Shown piece by piece: positions 1 to 10,385 of a stretch of DNA of 64,000 nt. The translations under genes and the position numbers were made by a program. Source of the DNA: Notolepis coatsorum (taxonomy: Eukaryota > Chordata > Actinopteri > Aulopiformes > Paralepididae); assembly GCA_963971535.1 (NCBI GenBank), contig OZ020586.1, positions 70,234,048 to 70,298,047 of the forward strand. The letters are read 5' to 3'. Each line of letters starts with the position of its first letter. Positions within the stretch are counted from its first letter, which is position 1. The notes below the pieces were generated by a model, which had not been told where the DNA came from, made no database searches, and saw only the letters and a list, made by a program, of their open reading frames with translations.

Positions 1-1289
1 GAGTCAGCATTGCTTGGGCCAGTCGTCATACTATCTCAATTGGCAGAGGTAGCGGGTGGAAAGTCGATGGGTGGGGATTGGACGTTGTGGACAGCGACTC
101 CTACAGGTCGGTTGGGTGACGCCTGTACGCGTCTATGCCTTCTACAACGCTGTTCGGTTTCCGGGTTCCTCTGATTGGCCACTAAGCCCACGTGACCCTA
201 CGCTAGCATGCCCCCCTTATCGCCGCCAGTTATCGCGTACGCCCACGCATGAGCCGCGACAAGCGCCTTCAATGACAGAGCTCTCATATTTGCGAATGCA
301 TAAACTATATCTTAAATTATGGCTATGTGTCTAATATGGCCGTCGCTTATCAATGACTTGTTTTGTTTACATCAGGGTGAACGCTGTTGCGCACCACCAC
401 CCACTTCAATGACAGAGCTCTCATATTTGCGAATGCATAAACTATATCTTAAATTATGGCTATGTGTCTAATATGGCCGTCGCTCATCAATTGACAGAGC
501 TCTCATATTTGCAAATGCAACAGCGTTCACCCTGATGTAAACAAAACAAGTCATTGATAAGCGACGGCCATATTAGACACATAGCCATAATTTAAGATAT
601 AGTTTATGCATTTGCAAATATGAGAGCTCTGTCATTGAAGTGGGTGGTGGCAGTGTAACAGCGTTCACCCTGATGTAAAGTAGCGATTTTTTATTGGTTT
701 GTCATGACAAACCAATTACATAATCCAACATATGTGTAAAGAAACAACATATTCCAGTTAACGGTATATTTCTTTAATGATTCATTACGGTATAAATTAG
801 GTTAACTGGAGCTGCGTATTGCTGGCTCTCATATTTGCGAATGCAACAGCGTTCACCCTGATGTAAACAAAACAAGTCATTGATAAGCGACGGCCATATT
901 AGACACATAGCCATAATTTAAGATATAGTTTATGCATTAGCAAATATGAGCGCTCTGTCATTGAAGGCGCTTGTCGCGGCTCATGTGCATGCGTGGGCGT
1001 ACGCGATAACTGGTGGCGATAAGGGGGGCGTGCTAGCGTAGGGTCACGTGGGCTTAGTGGCCAATCAGAGGAACCCGGAAACCGAACAGCGTTGTAGAAG
1101 GCATAGACACCGCCTGTACAGCAGAGACAGGAAGTATCGGGGGCAGCATGAGCCTCCCATGCGTTACTCCTCGCCACTGAGAGTCCGCGCTGTCTGGTGA
1201 AAAGATGCGACAGGCTGCCTCCTCGTGTACCGGAGGGGATGGGATGGGAGAAAAAATTTAAAAATAAGGAGGAAAAAGTGGATAAAAAA
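1..1289 (+). repeat. tRNA-derived SINE copy, split by a foldback element
   Basis: Bases 1-128 and 1120-1289 together match the body and A-rich 3' tail of the full-length SINE at 12773-13250, including the shared blocks around GTTGTGGACAGCGAC and the segment ending in a TAAAAAAAAG tail. The head with the pol III boxes lies left of the window. The copy is interrupted by the element at 129-1110. Its tail runs straight into sequence of the hAT-like family (1290-1830), so the SINE itself had inserted into that element. Confidence rests on alignment by eye to the second copy. Confidence 0.7.
129..1110. mobile_element. Mutator-like foldback element with long inverted arms
   Basis: The 9-bp direct repeat CGCCTGTAC occurs at 120-128 and 1111-1119. 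Between them lie inverted arms of about 260 bp (roughly 129-398 and 846-1110) that begin GYGTCTATGCCTTCTACAAC. A 9-bp target duplication with long terminal inverted repeats is typical of Mutator-like elements. No transposase is encoded, so it would depend on a helper. The centre holds further inverted and direct copies of the inner arm sequence (412-648) and a perfect 24-bp palindrome at 693-716. The inner arm sequence resembles the interior of the piggyBac-like family at 30418-31319. Family assignment is inferred from the target duplication length. Confidence 0.7.
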
Positions 1290-1830
1290 AAGAAGATGTA
1301 TGTTTATTTTGTAGCAATTCTTTGTCGTTGCCGCCATCTTTAGTGCAGCTGGTTTGAAAGCGAAAGTAAACCGGCTTCTCTGCTGGCTGTGGCTCCAGGG
1401 GAGTTGAACAGTTCTGGCTCTGCTAGTTTCTTTTCTATCTTTTGGCGCTTTTTTGGTGGACAAACCACTGCACATGTGCACCGTGACTCGCGACTGGAGA
1501 CTAGCTCTGCTAGCACACATAGCCTACTGTGTACAGACGGTTTCAAACTGTATTTTAAATTAGAAAGCAAACAAAATAAATGGACAAGAGAAAAATAAAT
1601 CTCAATTTGGTCAGTATTGTCATTTGGACAAGCAAAGCCATTACTTTAAGTTGCAGGCAAGAAAGACAAGTCTGTCCACTGTCTCTGGTTTTAAAACTGC
1701 CCTGTTGCAGGTAAAAAAATATATATATATATAAAATCGATATTTAATTTTTTCGATATATTTTTTTCCCGATATCGATTATTAAAATATATCACGATAA
1801 TTATCGTTATCGTTATATCGCCCAGCCCTA
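1290..1830. mobile_element. hAT-like non-autonomous element, right part
   Basis: The right end reads ATATCGCCCAGCCCTA, the complement of the terminal repeat TAGGGCTGGGCGATAT of the complete copy at 16146-17582. The interior (1290-1700) matches that copy closely in inverted orientation. The left end is not visible because a SINE interrupts it and the window begins. Removing the element joins upstream sequence to a LINE reverse-transcriptase frame that resumes at about 1831, so the LINE was the target. Confidence 0.7.
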
Positions 1831-2231
1831 CCGTCCAATATCCGTGTTACCAGCTCTATCCAAAGTGTATGAGAGAGTTGTGTATAACAGATTACGCAAA
1901 TACACTACCAAGCTAAATATACTCACCAGTTCTCAATACGGCTTTAGGAAAAAGAGAACAACATATATATGGCAATATTAGACCTCATTGAAAAAAATAA
2001 ATGTGCCATTGATCAGGGTGATTGTGGGGTGGGCGTTTTCTTGGACTTATCAAAGGCCTTTGACACCATTGACTTCACTATTCTACTTGGGAAACTGCAC
2101 CATTATGGCATAAGGGGTCTGGCTCTCAACTGGTTCAGTAGCTATTTACATGGTAGGCAACAATATGTTGATATAAACAATCACAAATCAATAAAAATGG
2201 ACATCAAATATGGGGTCCCCCAGGGGTCAAT
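1831..2231 (+). pseudogene. LINE reverse transcriptase, fingers and palm part
   Basis: The frame reads through typical LINE reverse-transcriptase blocks: a RPISVLPALSK motif at the left edge, [11 protein letters not shown], the first catalytic block [12 protein letters not shown] at about 2035-2072, and YGVPQGSIL at about 2210-2235. This enzyme would copy element RNA at a nicked chromosomal site. Coding stops where the T-rich end of a SINE begins, so the block holding the YADD catalytic pair is absent here. The remnant cannot be active. Confidence 0.8.
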
Positions 2232-2549
2232 TCTTTTTTTTTTATCCACTTTTTCTCCCATTTTCTATATTTTTCTCCTATCCCAATTTCGTATCATCCA
2301 ATTCAACCCTCCCCTGTCACGAACGCTGTTTCTTGCCTCCCACAAGCCGGCTGCAATGTGGACTAAGTCATACATAGCACAAGTCCCCTCCGGTACTTGA
2401 GGTAACAGCAGTCGCATCTTTTCACCTGCGCAGCTCGATCTCTCAGTGGCGAGGAGTAACGCGTGGGAGGCTCATGCTGCCCCCGACACTTCCTGATTCT
2501 ACTGCGCAGGCGCACCAACCGACCTGTAGGAGTCGCTGTCCAGCAAAAC
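2232..2549 (-). repeat. SINE copy, 5'-truncated, inside the LINE
   Basis: The complement matches the 3' two thirds of the SINE family seen at 1-1289 and 12773-13250, with the poly-T at 2234-2243 representing its tail. The 5' truncation falls within the block around GTCGCTGTCC. The flanking LINE sequence does not rejoin cleanly: about 250 bp of expected reverse transcriptase between GVPQGSIL and the KTNFIVFHSNW block is missing. The insertion therefore came with a deletion or landed on an existing one. Confidence 0.75.
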
Positions 2550-2803
2550 AAACTTTATTGTCTTCCACTCAAATTGGATGCGCACACATCACATGTGCAT
2601 ACAAATAAATGGAAAGGAGCTGTCAAGAGTGGTGTCCACAAAATTCCTGGGGGTCGTCATCGATGAGTCACTCAATTTCAAATGCCACATAAAATATCTA
2701 CAAACAAAACTGTCCAAATATGTTGGCTTATTCTGCAAAATACGTCATTTTCTTCCCTTGCCTGCCCTTCTCACTCTATATAAAACCTTGTATGAACCCC
2801 TCA
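2550..2803 (+). pseudogene. LINE reverse transcriptase, thumb region
   Basis: Resumed LINE coding with blocks NFIVFHSNW, STKFLGVVIDESL and LTLYKTLYEPLI. The FLGV(V/I)ID block is a standard conserved segment downstream of the catalytic YADD motif. The frame ends at the TTAA where the piggyBac-like element inserted. It continues at 4493 with NYCNVIWCNTYPSHL. Confidence 0.75.
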
Positions 2804-4492
2804 TTAACACTTTAATCGCCGGGAACGCCGTAACTCGTCTTTGCTCGCCATGCTCATTCTGCCGAAGACGCCGTAACTCGTCTTTGATATCAATATTTCA
2901 AAAATCTGTGATCGAAATCATATTTCTCCTCCGGAGACATGAGATGTACTGGTGAGCTCCACTCAACTGTCTAACGGTTCAAGAGCGCCATCTGGTGGCA
3001 GATCGGCCAACAGGACGTGACGCGCCAAACAGGAAGTGCTCATCCATATTTCGTCCGGGCACTCGCGATCGTTAGCCGGACTCCATCTCAACACACTGGA
3101 TAATCAATCGCTCGCCCTAACTCAATAAACAACGTTATTTGGACGTATATAGTATTATTATTAGAGCTGGGCCGTTAACGGCGTTAACGTGCTGCGTTAA
3201 CGCTATACTAGTATCGCGCGATAATATAATTAATGCATTAATCTAAAAAAAAAATAAAAAAAAAATAAAAAAAAAATGTACCTTTATTTACCCAGGGTAG
3301 GTTCGCTGAGCACAGATGCTCTTTTTCAGGAACGCCCTGCTTCACATTCACACAGTTCCATTCACACCTGGGAACTGCCCAGTACAACCACAGTTGACAC
3401 CATTGGCCACTGAGCAACTCCACTGGAGCAGTTGATTCAAGCCATGTCACATAGTTCAAGTTTGAAATGATTCTTTCTGTTTTGCTCCTGAGTGTGCTAG
3501 ATACTGTACTGTACTGGTAATATTATTTATTTGTGTTAACTTCTGAATAAAACAACTTATTAAACACAAGTACATCTTATTGAACATTATTTTGATATTT
3601 CATTACCAATTATCATAGCAAAACAGCTTTTTCAAACAGTCTGTAATGCATTTTGGAAACGGGAGATGGGCTCATGGTGTAATGGGCCACCTGGCCTGAG
3701 AAACATAAGGAGGAAAGAAAAAGTAAGGACTTACTTCTGGTCATTATTTGGGTAGAACACACATATTTTGAATGCCTTCGGCAGTTTTTTTTTTTTTTTT
3801 GCCATTTTAATCTAGATTAATCTAGATTAAATCCAGGATTGCAGATAGATTAATCTAGATTAAAAAAATTAATCTATGCCCACCTCTAATTATTATACAA
3901 CCTGGAAATGGTTCATCTATATCAACATCCCATAATCGAAAACTGTCTACTCCAAGCTGATCGTCCAACGGCGCGAGGAAGATATGGTAAGATCCAGCGT
4001 TATTTTCTAACGTGTTCCATATAAACTGCTCTGATGACCATATGACCCACACTAGACGAATGATATAACGTTGCCCACGGAATTATAAACGACCCCCCGC
4101 CCATCCGGTCAATATCAGATGATACGTAGTAACTTCTAGAAGTACCTCCAGTTGAAATGTTTCATCTGGCACCGATCGCTACCAAACTGTATTTGATCAT
4201 CAATATAATGCATTTGGGGATATAAATCAAGTTCTGGAGAAAGCTGCAGAAAACGATAAAAACATACTTATACTTTAGACCATATTTTAGTATGAATATG
4301 TGAATGAAAAAGTATAACGTTGATACACCCTGAACAATGGATATAGGACATTGAATGGGCCATAATAATGTCAATTTAGCAATAGAATTTAAAAAGTTAT
4401 AGCCCTGCAAAGAAGGGGAACTTCTCCATAGACAAATAGAGCTGGCTAGGGATGGTAAATTATGAATTTAACCATGGCGATCAAAGTGTTAA
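2804..4492. mobile_element. piggyBac-like non-autonomous element (subfamily B)
   Basis: TTAA occurs at 2804-2807 and 4489-4492. The ends are inverted repeats: TTAACACTTTAATCGCC on the left and the complement of TTAACACTTTGATCGCC on the right. TTAA targets with a TTAACACTTT start are characteristic of piggyBac-type elements. Subtracting the nested hAT element leaves about 950 bp, the same size as relatives at 5638-7480 and 10386-11332, which share much interior sequence. No transposase frame is present. Confidence 0.75.
3162..3888. mobile_element. hAT-like non-autonomous element with 8-bp target duplication
   Basis: The 8-bp repeat ATTATTAT flanks the element at 3154-3161 and 3889-3896. The ends are TAGAGCTGGGC and the complement of TAGAGGTGGGC. 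Near the right end are tandem AATCTAGATT-type repeats, and an A-rich run lies at 3246-3278. An 8-bp duplication with short terminal inverted repeats fits hAT. The target is AT-rich, so the duplication alone is weaker evidence than elsewhere, but the terminal match supports it. Confidence 0.7.
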
Positions 4493-4930
4493 TTACTGTA
4501 ATGTCATATGGTGCAACACTTACCCCAGCCATCTCAAGAAACTTGAAAGCTTACAAAAGAAAATACTACGAGTACTATCATGGTCCGGGTATAAAGCGCC
4601 CTCACGACCTCTGTTCCATCGCTTTGGTCTCCTGAGGCTCGCTGAGTTTAACATTCACCAAAACGCATCAATCATGTATCAAGTTGTCAACAATATGAAT
4701 CACAGACTGTCTGAGCTTGTCCCAGTCTGCCGACCACTGCACATCCATAACACAAGAAATAGGCATCTTATATTTGGCAAGAGGAGAAGGCTCAAATGTG
4801 CTAGGCGCTAGCCTAAGCATAGCATGCAGGGGCCCACAGATCTGGAACACGCTTGACGAGAGTCTGAAAATGTCTAAATCCTTTAAAACATTTAAAAAAA
4901 TCACTGAAAGAGGAACTGCTTACTTATAAA
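4493..4930 (+). pseudogene. LINE ORF2 C-terminal part
   Basis: Continuation of the LINE frame from the TTAA junction: NYCNVIWCNTYPSHL, then KKILRVLSWSG, LFHRFGLLRL, IHNTRNRH and, after a frameshift near 4795, GPQIWNTLDESLK and a stop at about 4928. These are the usual C-terminal blocks of CR1/L2/Jockey-type reverse transcriptases. A 3' untranslated region of about 240 bp and an (ATTC)n tail follow. Confidence 0.8.
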
Positions 4931-5166
4931 TTGTCTGTATTATGTATCTATGTTGTATGTCAGTTAGTAGGGAGGTGTGTAAACCTACCCACGTTGTATG
5001 TTTTGTTTTGTTTATTGTTTTTGTTGTTTATATTCTGTCTATATTTGTGTTCAGGCTCCCTCCAAAAGCTTTAAATAGCTTCTTGGGAGACCTTGCACAT
5101 GCACACAATTGCGATGTTGTTGTATATGAGGATATTTACATGTAATGTATCGTGTGTGTGAATAAA

Positions 5167-5217
5167 TTCATTCATTCATTCATTCATTCATTCATTCATT
5201 CATTCATTCATTCATTA
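5167..5217 (+). repeat. (ATTC)n tail of LINE
   Basis: About twelve ATTC units directly after AATAAATTC. Simple tandem tails like this end many fish LINEs and mark the 3' terminus of the insertion. Confidence 0.9.
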
Positions 5218-5637
5218 ACAGGTGCAAACAATCACCCGCTGACCTCATTCACATGTTTTGGACCTGTCCTCATTTATTTGATTTCTGGTCAGACATATTC
5301 AAATCCTTTGGAGATATATCGGGTATATATACTATCTACTATATATACTGTCTATAGACATCCCACCCAATCCTCTTACAGCCTTATTTGGAATCCCCCC
5401 AGACACCAATAGGCCTACTCCTTTGTACCATAATAGAATTATATCTTTTACCTCTCTTTTGGCGAGACGCCTCATACTTCTCAAATGGAAGCATGTTTCT
5501 CCTCCTACCGACAATGGATGGATTAAAGATGTACTACTCTACGTTGTATCAGGCTGGAAAATATTTGGTTTTCTTTAAAAGGTTCATTGAGAAACTTCAA
5601 TAAGACATGGATGCCTTTTCTTGATTATGTGAAGACT

Positions 5638-7480
5638 TTAACACATTCCTGGCTGCCACCACTTTGATCATCTTATACCATTCTCTGCCAGTACTGTAAG
5701 TCTATGGAGATGTTCACCTTCTTTGCAGGGCTATAACTTTTTAAATTGTATTGCTAAATTGACATTACTATGGCCCATTCAACATCGATTATCTATCGTT
5801 CAGGATGTAGGAACGTTTAACTTTTTCATTCACACATTCATACGAAAATACCGTCTAGAGTATAAATATGTTTTTATCGTTTTCTGCAGTAATTCCTAGA
5901 ACGTGAGATATAGGCATAAATGCATGTATTAGATTATCAAATGCCGTTTGATACCGATCGACGCTATATTAAAAATTTCAACTGTACATGGTCCTATGCG
6001 CGGGTGAACGGGGGGGGGGGGGTCGTTTATAATTCCGTGATCGTCGTTAAATGCAGTATGGGTGATATATAGATCAGAGCAGTTTGTATGGATAATAAAA
6101 AAACGTTGAAACTCACGGCAGCCTCCTCTTAGCGTTGGGCGATGATACTGGAGCAAACCGATCCCAGTTATGTGATGGGGATCGAGGCGATCCATTTCCG
6201 GTTTGTATAATAATAATAATAATAACAGCCCAAATCATGTGGATTATTGAGTTATGGCAGCGATCCATATCCACGGCAGCGTTTCCGTTAGCCGGTAATT
6301 ACCGGTATTTGACCGGCAAAATCTGTTGAAGTCCGACATATTTAATCTCACCGGTCTTAATGTCCGGTGAAAATAATTCCCTGAGTCTAAGCACAATTTG
6401 ATTATTTGAATTGTATTAAAATAGGCTAAAATTAAATAGCCTATGCGATGAACGAAACGATCATTACATTTGTTTCCTCGTTGCTTCTAATAATGACAAC
6501 GACGTTGTCAGCGAGAGCTTAGTGCTGGGTGTGCGAACTTTTGTGAAGCTGCAGAGCCGGAGCAGCAGCAGCACAATGCAGTATTCCAGCAGTACTCCAA
6601 TTCAGCCATTTTCAATTCAATGTTGGGTGGGGGGCGCTGCTGTGCAGTCCCCAGAAAAGAGCCAATAACGGCTGAATCAGCTGCTCTGCAGCGTCATACT
6701 CTTTGCAAATAAGTCGTTGCGAGGTGGAGAGAGTCGTCACGCAAACCCGGCCACGATAATGTTGCCGTCTCTCTCTGCCAAATGTCTCAGTTCTTCGCTT
6801 GATATAATTAATACAAATGTCCAATATAACGGAATTCGTTAGCTCATAAAAATGTGATTATAACAGACTGTTGTTTTAATGTCGGGCGACTGCCCACAGA
6901 TACCTATTTGATTTAAAGTCGGCAGCAGCACGAGTCTCGGGACTTATTTTATTTGGAATATAATGACTTTATACGCAAAAGTAGCCTAGTTTTAAGTAAA
7001 AATATTATACATCTACATGCCTTGATGATGTCATTCTTTTGTTTTGTTGTCATTCTTTTGCCTATAAATTGTTTTTAAGCTCAATAAACTCTGACCGGAA
7101 TTTATCTCATTTGACCGGTAGATTGAAATCTACCGGACACTGAGGCCGGCAACAATTTTTTCTAACGGAAACCCTGATCCACGGTGTGTGGCTAGAGTCC
7201 TGGGATGATAAACGAGTGGCCGGACGGATTTAGGGGACACACCGAGCTCCAACGGGCATATCCGGTTTGGCAACTCGCCGATCAGCCACCAGGTGGCAGT
7301 ATTGAAGCGTTGCAGAGTTGTGCCGGCTCAGACAGCATCAGACAATGATCCGTGAGTGAAATATGAATACCATGGCGAAAATATTAAATATGATCAGAAT
7401 AACGTTGTACGCCGTGATCTGGCAGAATTCGCATGAACTTGAAACCCGTTCTATGACGTTATTGGCGGAGAAAGTGTTAA
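5638..7480. mobile_element. piggyBac-like element (subfamily B) inside L1
   Basis: TTAA at 5638-5641 and 7477-7480, with ends TTAACACATTCC and the complement of TTAACACTTTCTCC. Removing the nested 900-bp hAT element leaves about 940 bp. The interior matches the copy at 10386-11332 in inverted orientation, for example the segments around TCATGCGAATTCTGCC and the GGTGGCAGTATTGAAGCG block. No transposase frame is present. Confidence 0.75.
6277..7176. mobile_element. hAT-like non-autonomous element, 900 bp
   Basis: Exact 8-bp target duplication ATCCACGG at 6269-6276 and 7177-7184. Terminal inverted repeats are CAGCGTTTCCGTTAG and the complement of CAGGGTTTCCGTTAG. No transposase frame. Parts of the interior (6570-6640 and 6930-7030) recur at 19310-19560 and, inverted, at 33370-33535. 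Confidence 0.85.
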
Positions 7481-8186
7481 CAGTGGTTCCGGAAGACAAT
7501 GATAACAAACTCACAGATGGAGTGCCATACACGTACATGTGGCCATGAATGAGCACATGCACTTTTTATTATGGTCTTTTCTTTTCAGTTTTGTTTTGAT
7601 TGATTTTTGTGTAATTTATTTAATTTTTTATTCGTATAATTATTTATATATTTACTTATTATTTAATATAATTTATTTTGTACTCTGCCTGTTGTATTCC
7701 CTGATGTAGGGAAGGATTGGGAATTGGATTGTCACTGTAAATAATTGAAAAATCCAATAAAGAGATTTACAAAAAAGAAATCTCTCTCTCTCATTAACAA
7801 TTACATTTATAGTCATGACTCAACAAGGAATCGTGATGTCCTAAAATAAATAAAAGCATTACACAAACACTGCAAATGGCAGTGAATAAATAAATAAGCA
7901 CGTATATAGCTATAGTGGAATAGAATGGACACATCTACATTCTGCTCTCAGCACATCCCATTCCTTTCATGTACACTATACATAATATGATTTTGTATTC
8001 ATATTCTATATACCGTCTTGTTCTTTATTGCTATTTTAAAAGGGCCAAGTCTGCACCCTTGTGTACCGATATCACTGATTGTGTGCTGAGGATGGAGTGC
8101 CAGTACCGCAGGACCTTGCAGACCTATTCGCAGAGAGCGATGAGTACCTAGTGGGATGCTTCAGGCTAACAAGACCTATCCTAACC

Positions 8187-8410
8187 AGGTATATCTATCA
8201 TCACCAGGTTTATCTATCAACACACCAGGTATATCTATCATCACAAGGTCTATCAATCATCATCACCAGGTCTATCATCATCACCAGGTATATCTATCAT
8301 CACCAGGTCCATCTATCATCACCAGGTCTATCATCACAAGGTTTATCATCATCACCAGATCTATCCATCTATCATCACCAGGTTTATCATCATCACCAGA
8401 TCTATCACCA
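8187..8410. repeat. Minisatellite, CACCAGGTNTATCTATCAT-type unit
   Basis: About a dozen imperfect units of 15-21 bp built on ATCACCAGGTYTATC. The array is absent from the corresponding place in copy 2 (near 11640), so it expanded after the duplication or was lost from copy 2. Units abut with no unique spacers, so it is not CRISPR-like. Confidence 0.85.
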
Positions 8411-8953
8411 TCACCACAACGCACCAGTGGCACCATGTTAAGAATGAATAAATAAATATATACACTTTTCTTTTGCAATGAAAGCTTTGGGTCAGTTTAG
8501 AAACAACATGAATGCTCGGTCCTCTGTGTGTGTATATGTGTGTGTGTTTGCATGCATGTGCTTTCGTGTCCAAACTAAATTGTGCAACCTTATACACTGT
8601 ACTTAAATAAATAACTAATTTAGAACTGGCCCTTGTGTTGCAGAGAATTACAGCAAATGGCTTCCTTTATTGCTATTCTTTTAGCTTCCTAGACAGACCA
8701 CCCCCTAGTTGTGACTCAGCACCATCTTGTTTGAAAATCATGGGGAATGCCCTGAAATCTATGCATGTAATGAATCAAGAATTGATTTTTAATCAAATTG
8801 TGACCCCAAGAATCGAAATTGAATCCAGAAGACACCATGAAAAGTCACAGTGCAGTCAATGACACAATGCTGGTCTGATATATATTATTGTTCTGAGGAA
8901 ACCTCATTAAACCCACACTGAAACACAGCTGCCAAGACACAAAACATTAGATT

Positions 8954-9196
8954 TCACCAACCTTCTCTGCCTAACTCTCTTACTGGTTTAAAATCCAGAT
9001 CTGGCAGGTGGCGCTGATGGTCAGTTGAGGTGCTGGCTAGAGGCTCAGTCTGGGTTTCGTTAAACCATAAGGACTGAGGTTTCTCTTCATCATGTTCACT
9101 CTTCACAGGGACATGAGTGGATGTTAACTTTATGATGTCAGCCTCCTCCAGACCTTGAAGCTGCTCTCCCTCCAGACTGGTCCAGAGTTCAACTAT
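8954..9196 (-). pseudogene. Zinc-finger gene exon, deleted copy
   Basis: Encodes ELWTSLEGEQLQGLEEADI, a proline- and glutamate-rich segment with VKSEHDEEKPQS, then LASTST joined directly to DHQRHL and ending at a GAAG|GTTGGT splice donor. Compared with the second copy (12113-12673), the stretch between LASTST and the end of the coiled-coil domain is deleted in frame, and the 5' half of the exon with its acceptor is gone. This class of acidic segment precedes C2H2 fingers in large fish zinc-finger families. No finger exons lie nearby. Confidence 0.6.
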
Positions 9197-9446
9197 TGAG
9201 TGAGACATTGAGTTAAGTAGGCTTGCATTGTTGACATTTTGGAGATTCCCATCTAAAATGACAATGGACCTCATTATTAAAGACAGTTACGAAAAAGTTA
9301 AGAAATGTCTTCCTCCTGGGAAGTTCCTGGGACAATTCTGGCATTCCTGAATGGTTTCTTATCTGGGATTCCTTCTTAGCTAAGAACAGGATTTAAGAAC
9401 GCAGAACAGCGTCGTAGATAGGCCAGATTGGAGTGCGCCCATGTTC

Positions 9447-10356
9447 TTAACACTTTGGATGCCAGCGACGTCATAACTCGTTTTATCAGACCCCCCATTG
9501 AGTGCCGACCGACGCGAAATGTCGTTTGTTTGCCCTTTTTTTTTTTTTTTTTTGCGATTTGAATTCATATTTCATCAATCGAGCCATGGGTTAGTGATGC
9601 AGAGTCTCTCTGAGCTCAATTGGGAAGATAACGCCACCTATCGTCTCTCCCTGTGTAACTGCACCCCATCAGCTCAGACTGATAGAGGGGGAGTGGTCAG
9701 TTTGCTCATTTTATTTTTCCGTCAAGGCATCTGAAGAGACCAAGTGATCGCCGGCCCTCAGAACAGCGACGATTATGTATTTACAGTACCAACACTAATC
9801 AATAAGCGTGATCGATATTTGGAATGGCGATCAGGAATTGAAATAATCTTTTTGGATAACATCTGATCTCAGGTAAGGAATCTATTTTACCAGTCTTAGG
9901 ATAATCAGACCTGTTTTCACGGAGATTTCAGCGTTTGCCCTATGTGTGATGTGGCTGTGATCGCTGAGGAGGAAATAAGAGAATCGATTTTTCAGATCGC
10001 CTCTATAGCGTGCATACATACGTACACATATACCATCGATAATCTAGCGTTTATTTAAAAACAATTCATAAATAGGCCGAAAAATGACAATTTTTGTGTA
10101 TTCTAGAATATTCCAGTAAATGCCGTTTATGGGGGAATATTAACATTTTCAGAAAATTTTCGAGAGAGCGATAGCTTTTCGAAATGCTATAAAAAGGATA
10201 TGAACCGATTAAAAAACAATCCGTTTCGACAATGTTGACTGCAAACAAGTCATTGATAAGCGACGAGCAGATTAGACACATAGCCATAATTTAAAACATA
10301 GATTATGCGTTTTTAACGCTAACATTGAAGAGGATGATGGCATTCAACCCGGTTAA
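9447..10356. mobile_element. piggyBac-like non-autonomous element (subfamily A)
   Basis: TTAA at 9447-9450 and 10353-10356. The left end is TTAACACTTTGGATGCC and the right end is the complement of TTAACCGGGTTGAATGCC. The interior matches, inverted, the elements at 30418-31319 and 61613-62492, for example around AACGCTAGATTATCGAT. It contains no transposase. It interrupts the right edge of duplicated segment copy 1. Confidence 0.75.
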
Positions 10357-10385
10357 AAAGGTAAACAAGGTCGGCACTGATAGTG

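Larger units (their letters stand above)
1831..5217 (+). mobile_element. LINE remnant (CR1/Jockey-like), host of several insertions
   Basis: A non-LTR retrotransposon running left to right and ending in an (ATTC)n tail at 5167-5217. Its coding sequence is found in three blocks: 1831-2231, about 2550-2803 and 4493-4930. The breaks are a SINE (2232-2549) and a TTAA-flanked element (2804-4492). Joining the flanks across the second break restores reading sense at the TTAA site. The 5' half lies outside the window or behind the hAT-like element. Clade assignment is from general motif similarity only. Confidence 0.8.
5218..7780 (+). mobile_element. L1-type LINE, 3' fragment
   Basis: Bases 5218-5637 encode, with frameshifts, the C-terminal segment typical of L1/Tx1 ORF2: DLIHMFWTCPHLFDFW, then FGIPPDTN and ISFTSLLARRLIL. 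Coding resumes after the nested element at 7481 and ends near 7548. The 3' end is an A-rich stretch (7760-7780) preceded by AATAAA at 7758. The copy is strongly 5'-truncated, the usual outcome of target-primed reverse transcription. Confidence 0.7.
7791..9450. repeat. Duplicated segment, copy 1 (zinc-finger exon region)
   Basis: From CATTAACAATTAC to the TTAA at 9447 this matches 11426-13749 in the same orientation at high identity by eye. Copy 1 lacks about 900 bp found in copy 2 (between roughly 12570 and 13489), lacks the middle of the exon, and has an extra minisatellite at 8187-8410. Together they indicate a local tandem duplication that later diverged. Confidence 0.7.

Noticed and set aside
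8187..8410. CRISPR-like regular spacing
   Set aside because: The units abut and vary; there are no unique spacers, and the sequence is eukaryotic. It is a minisatellite.
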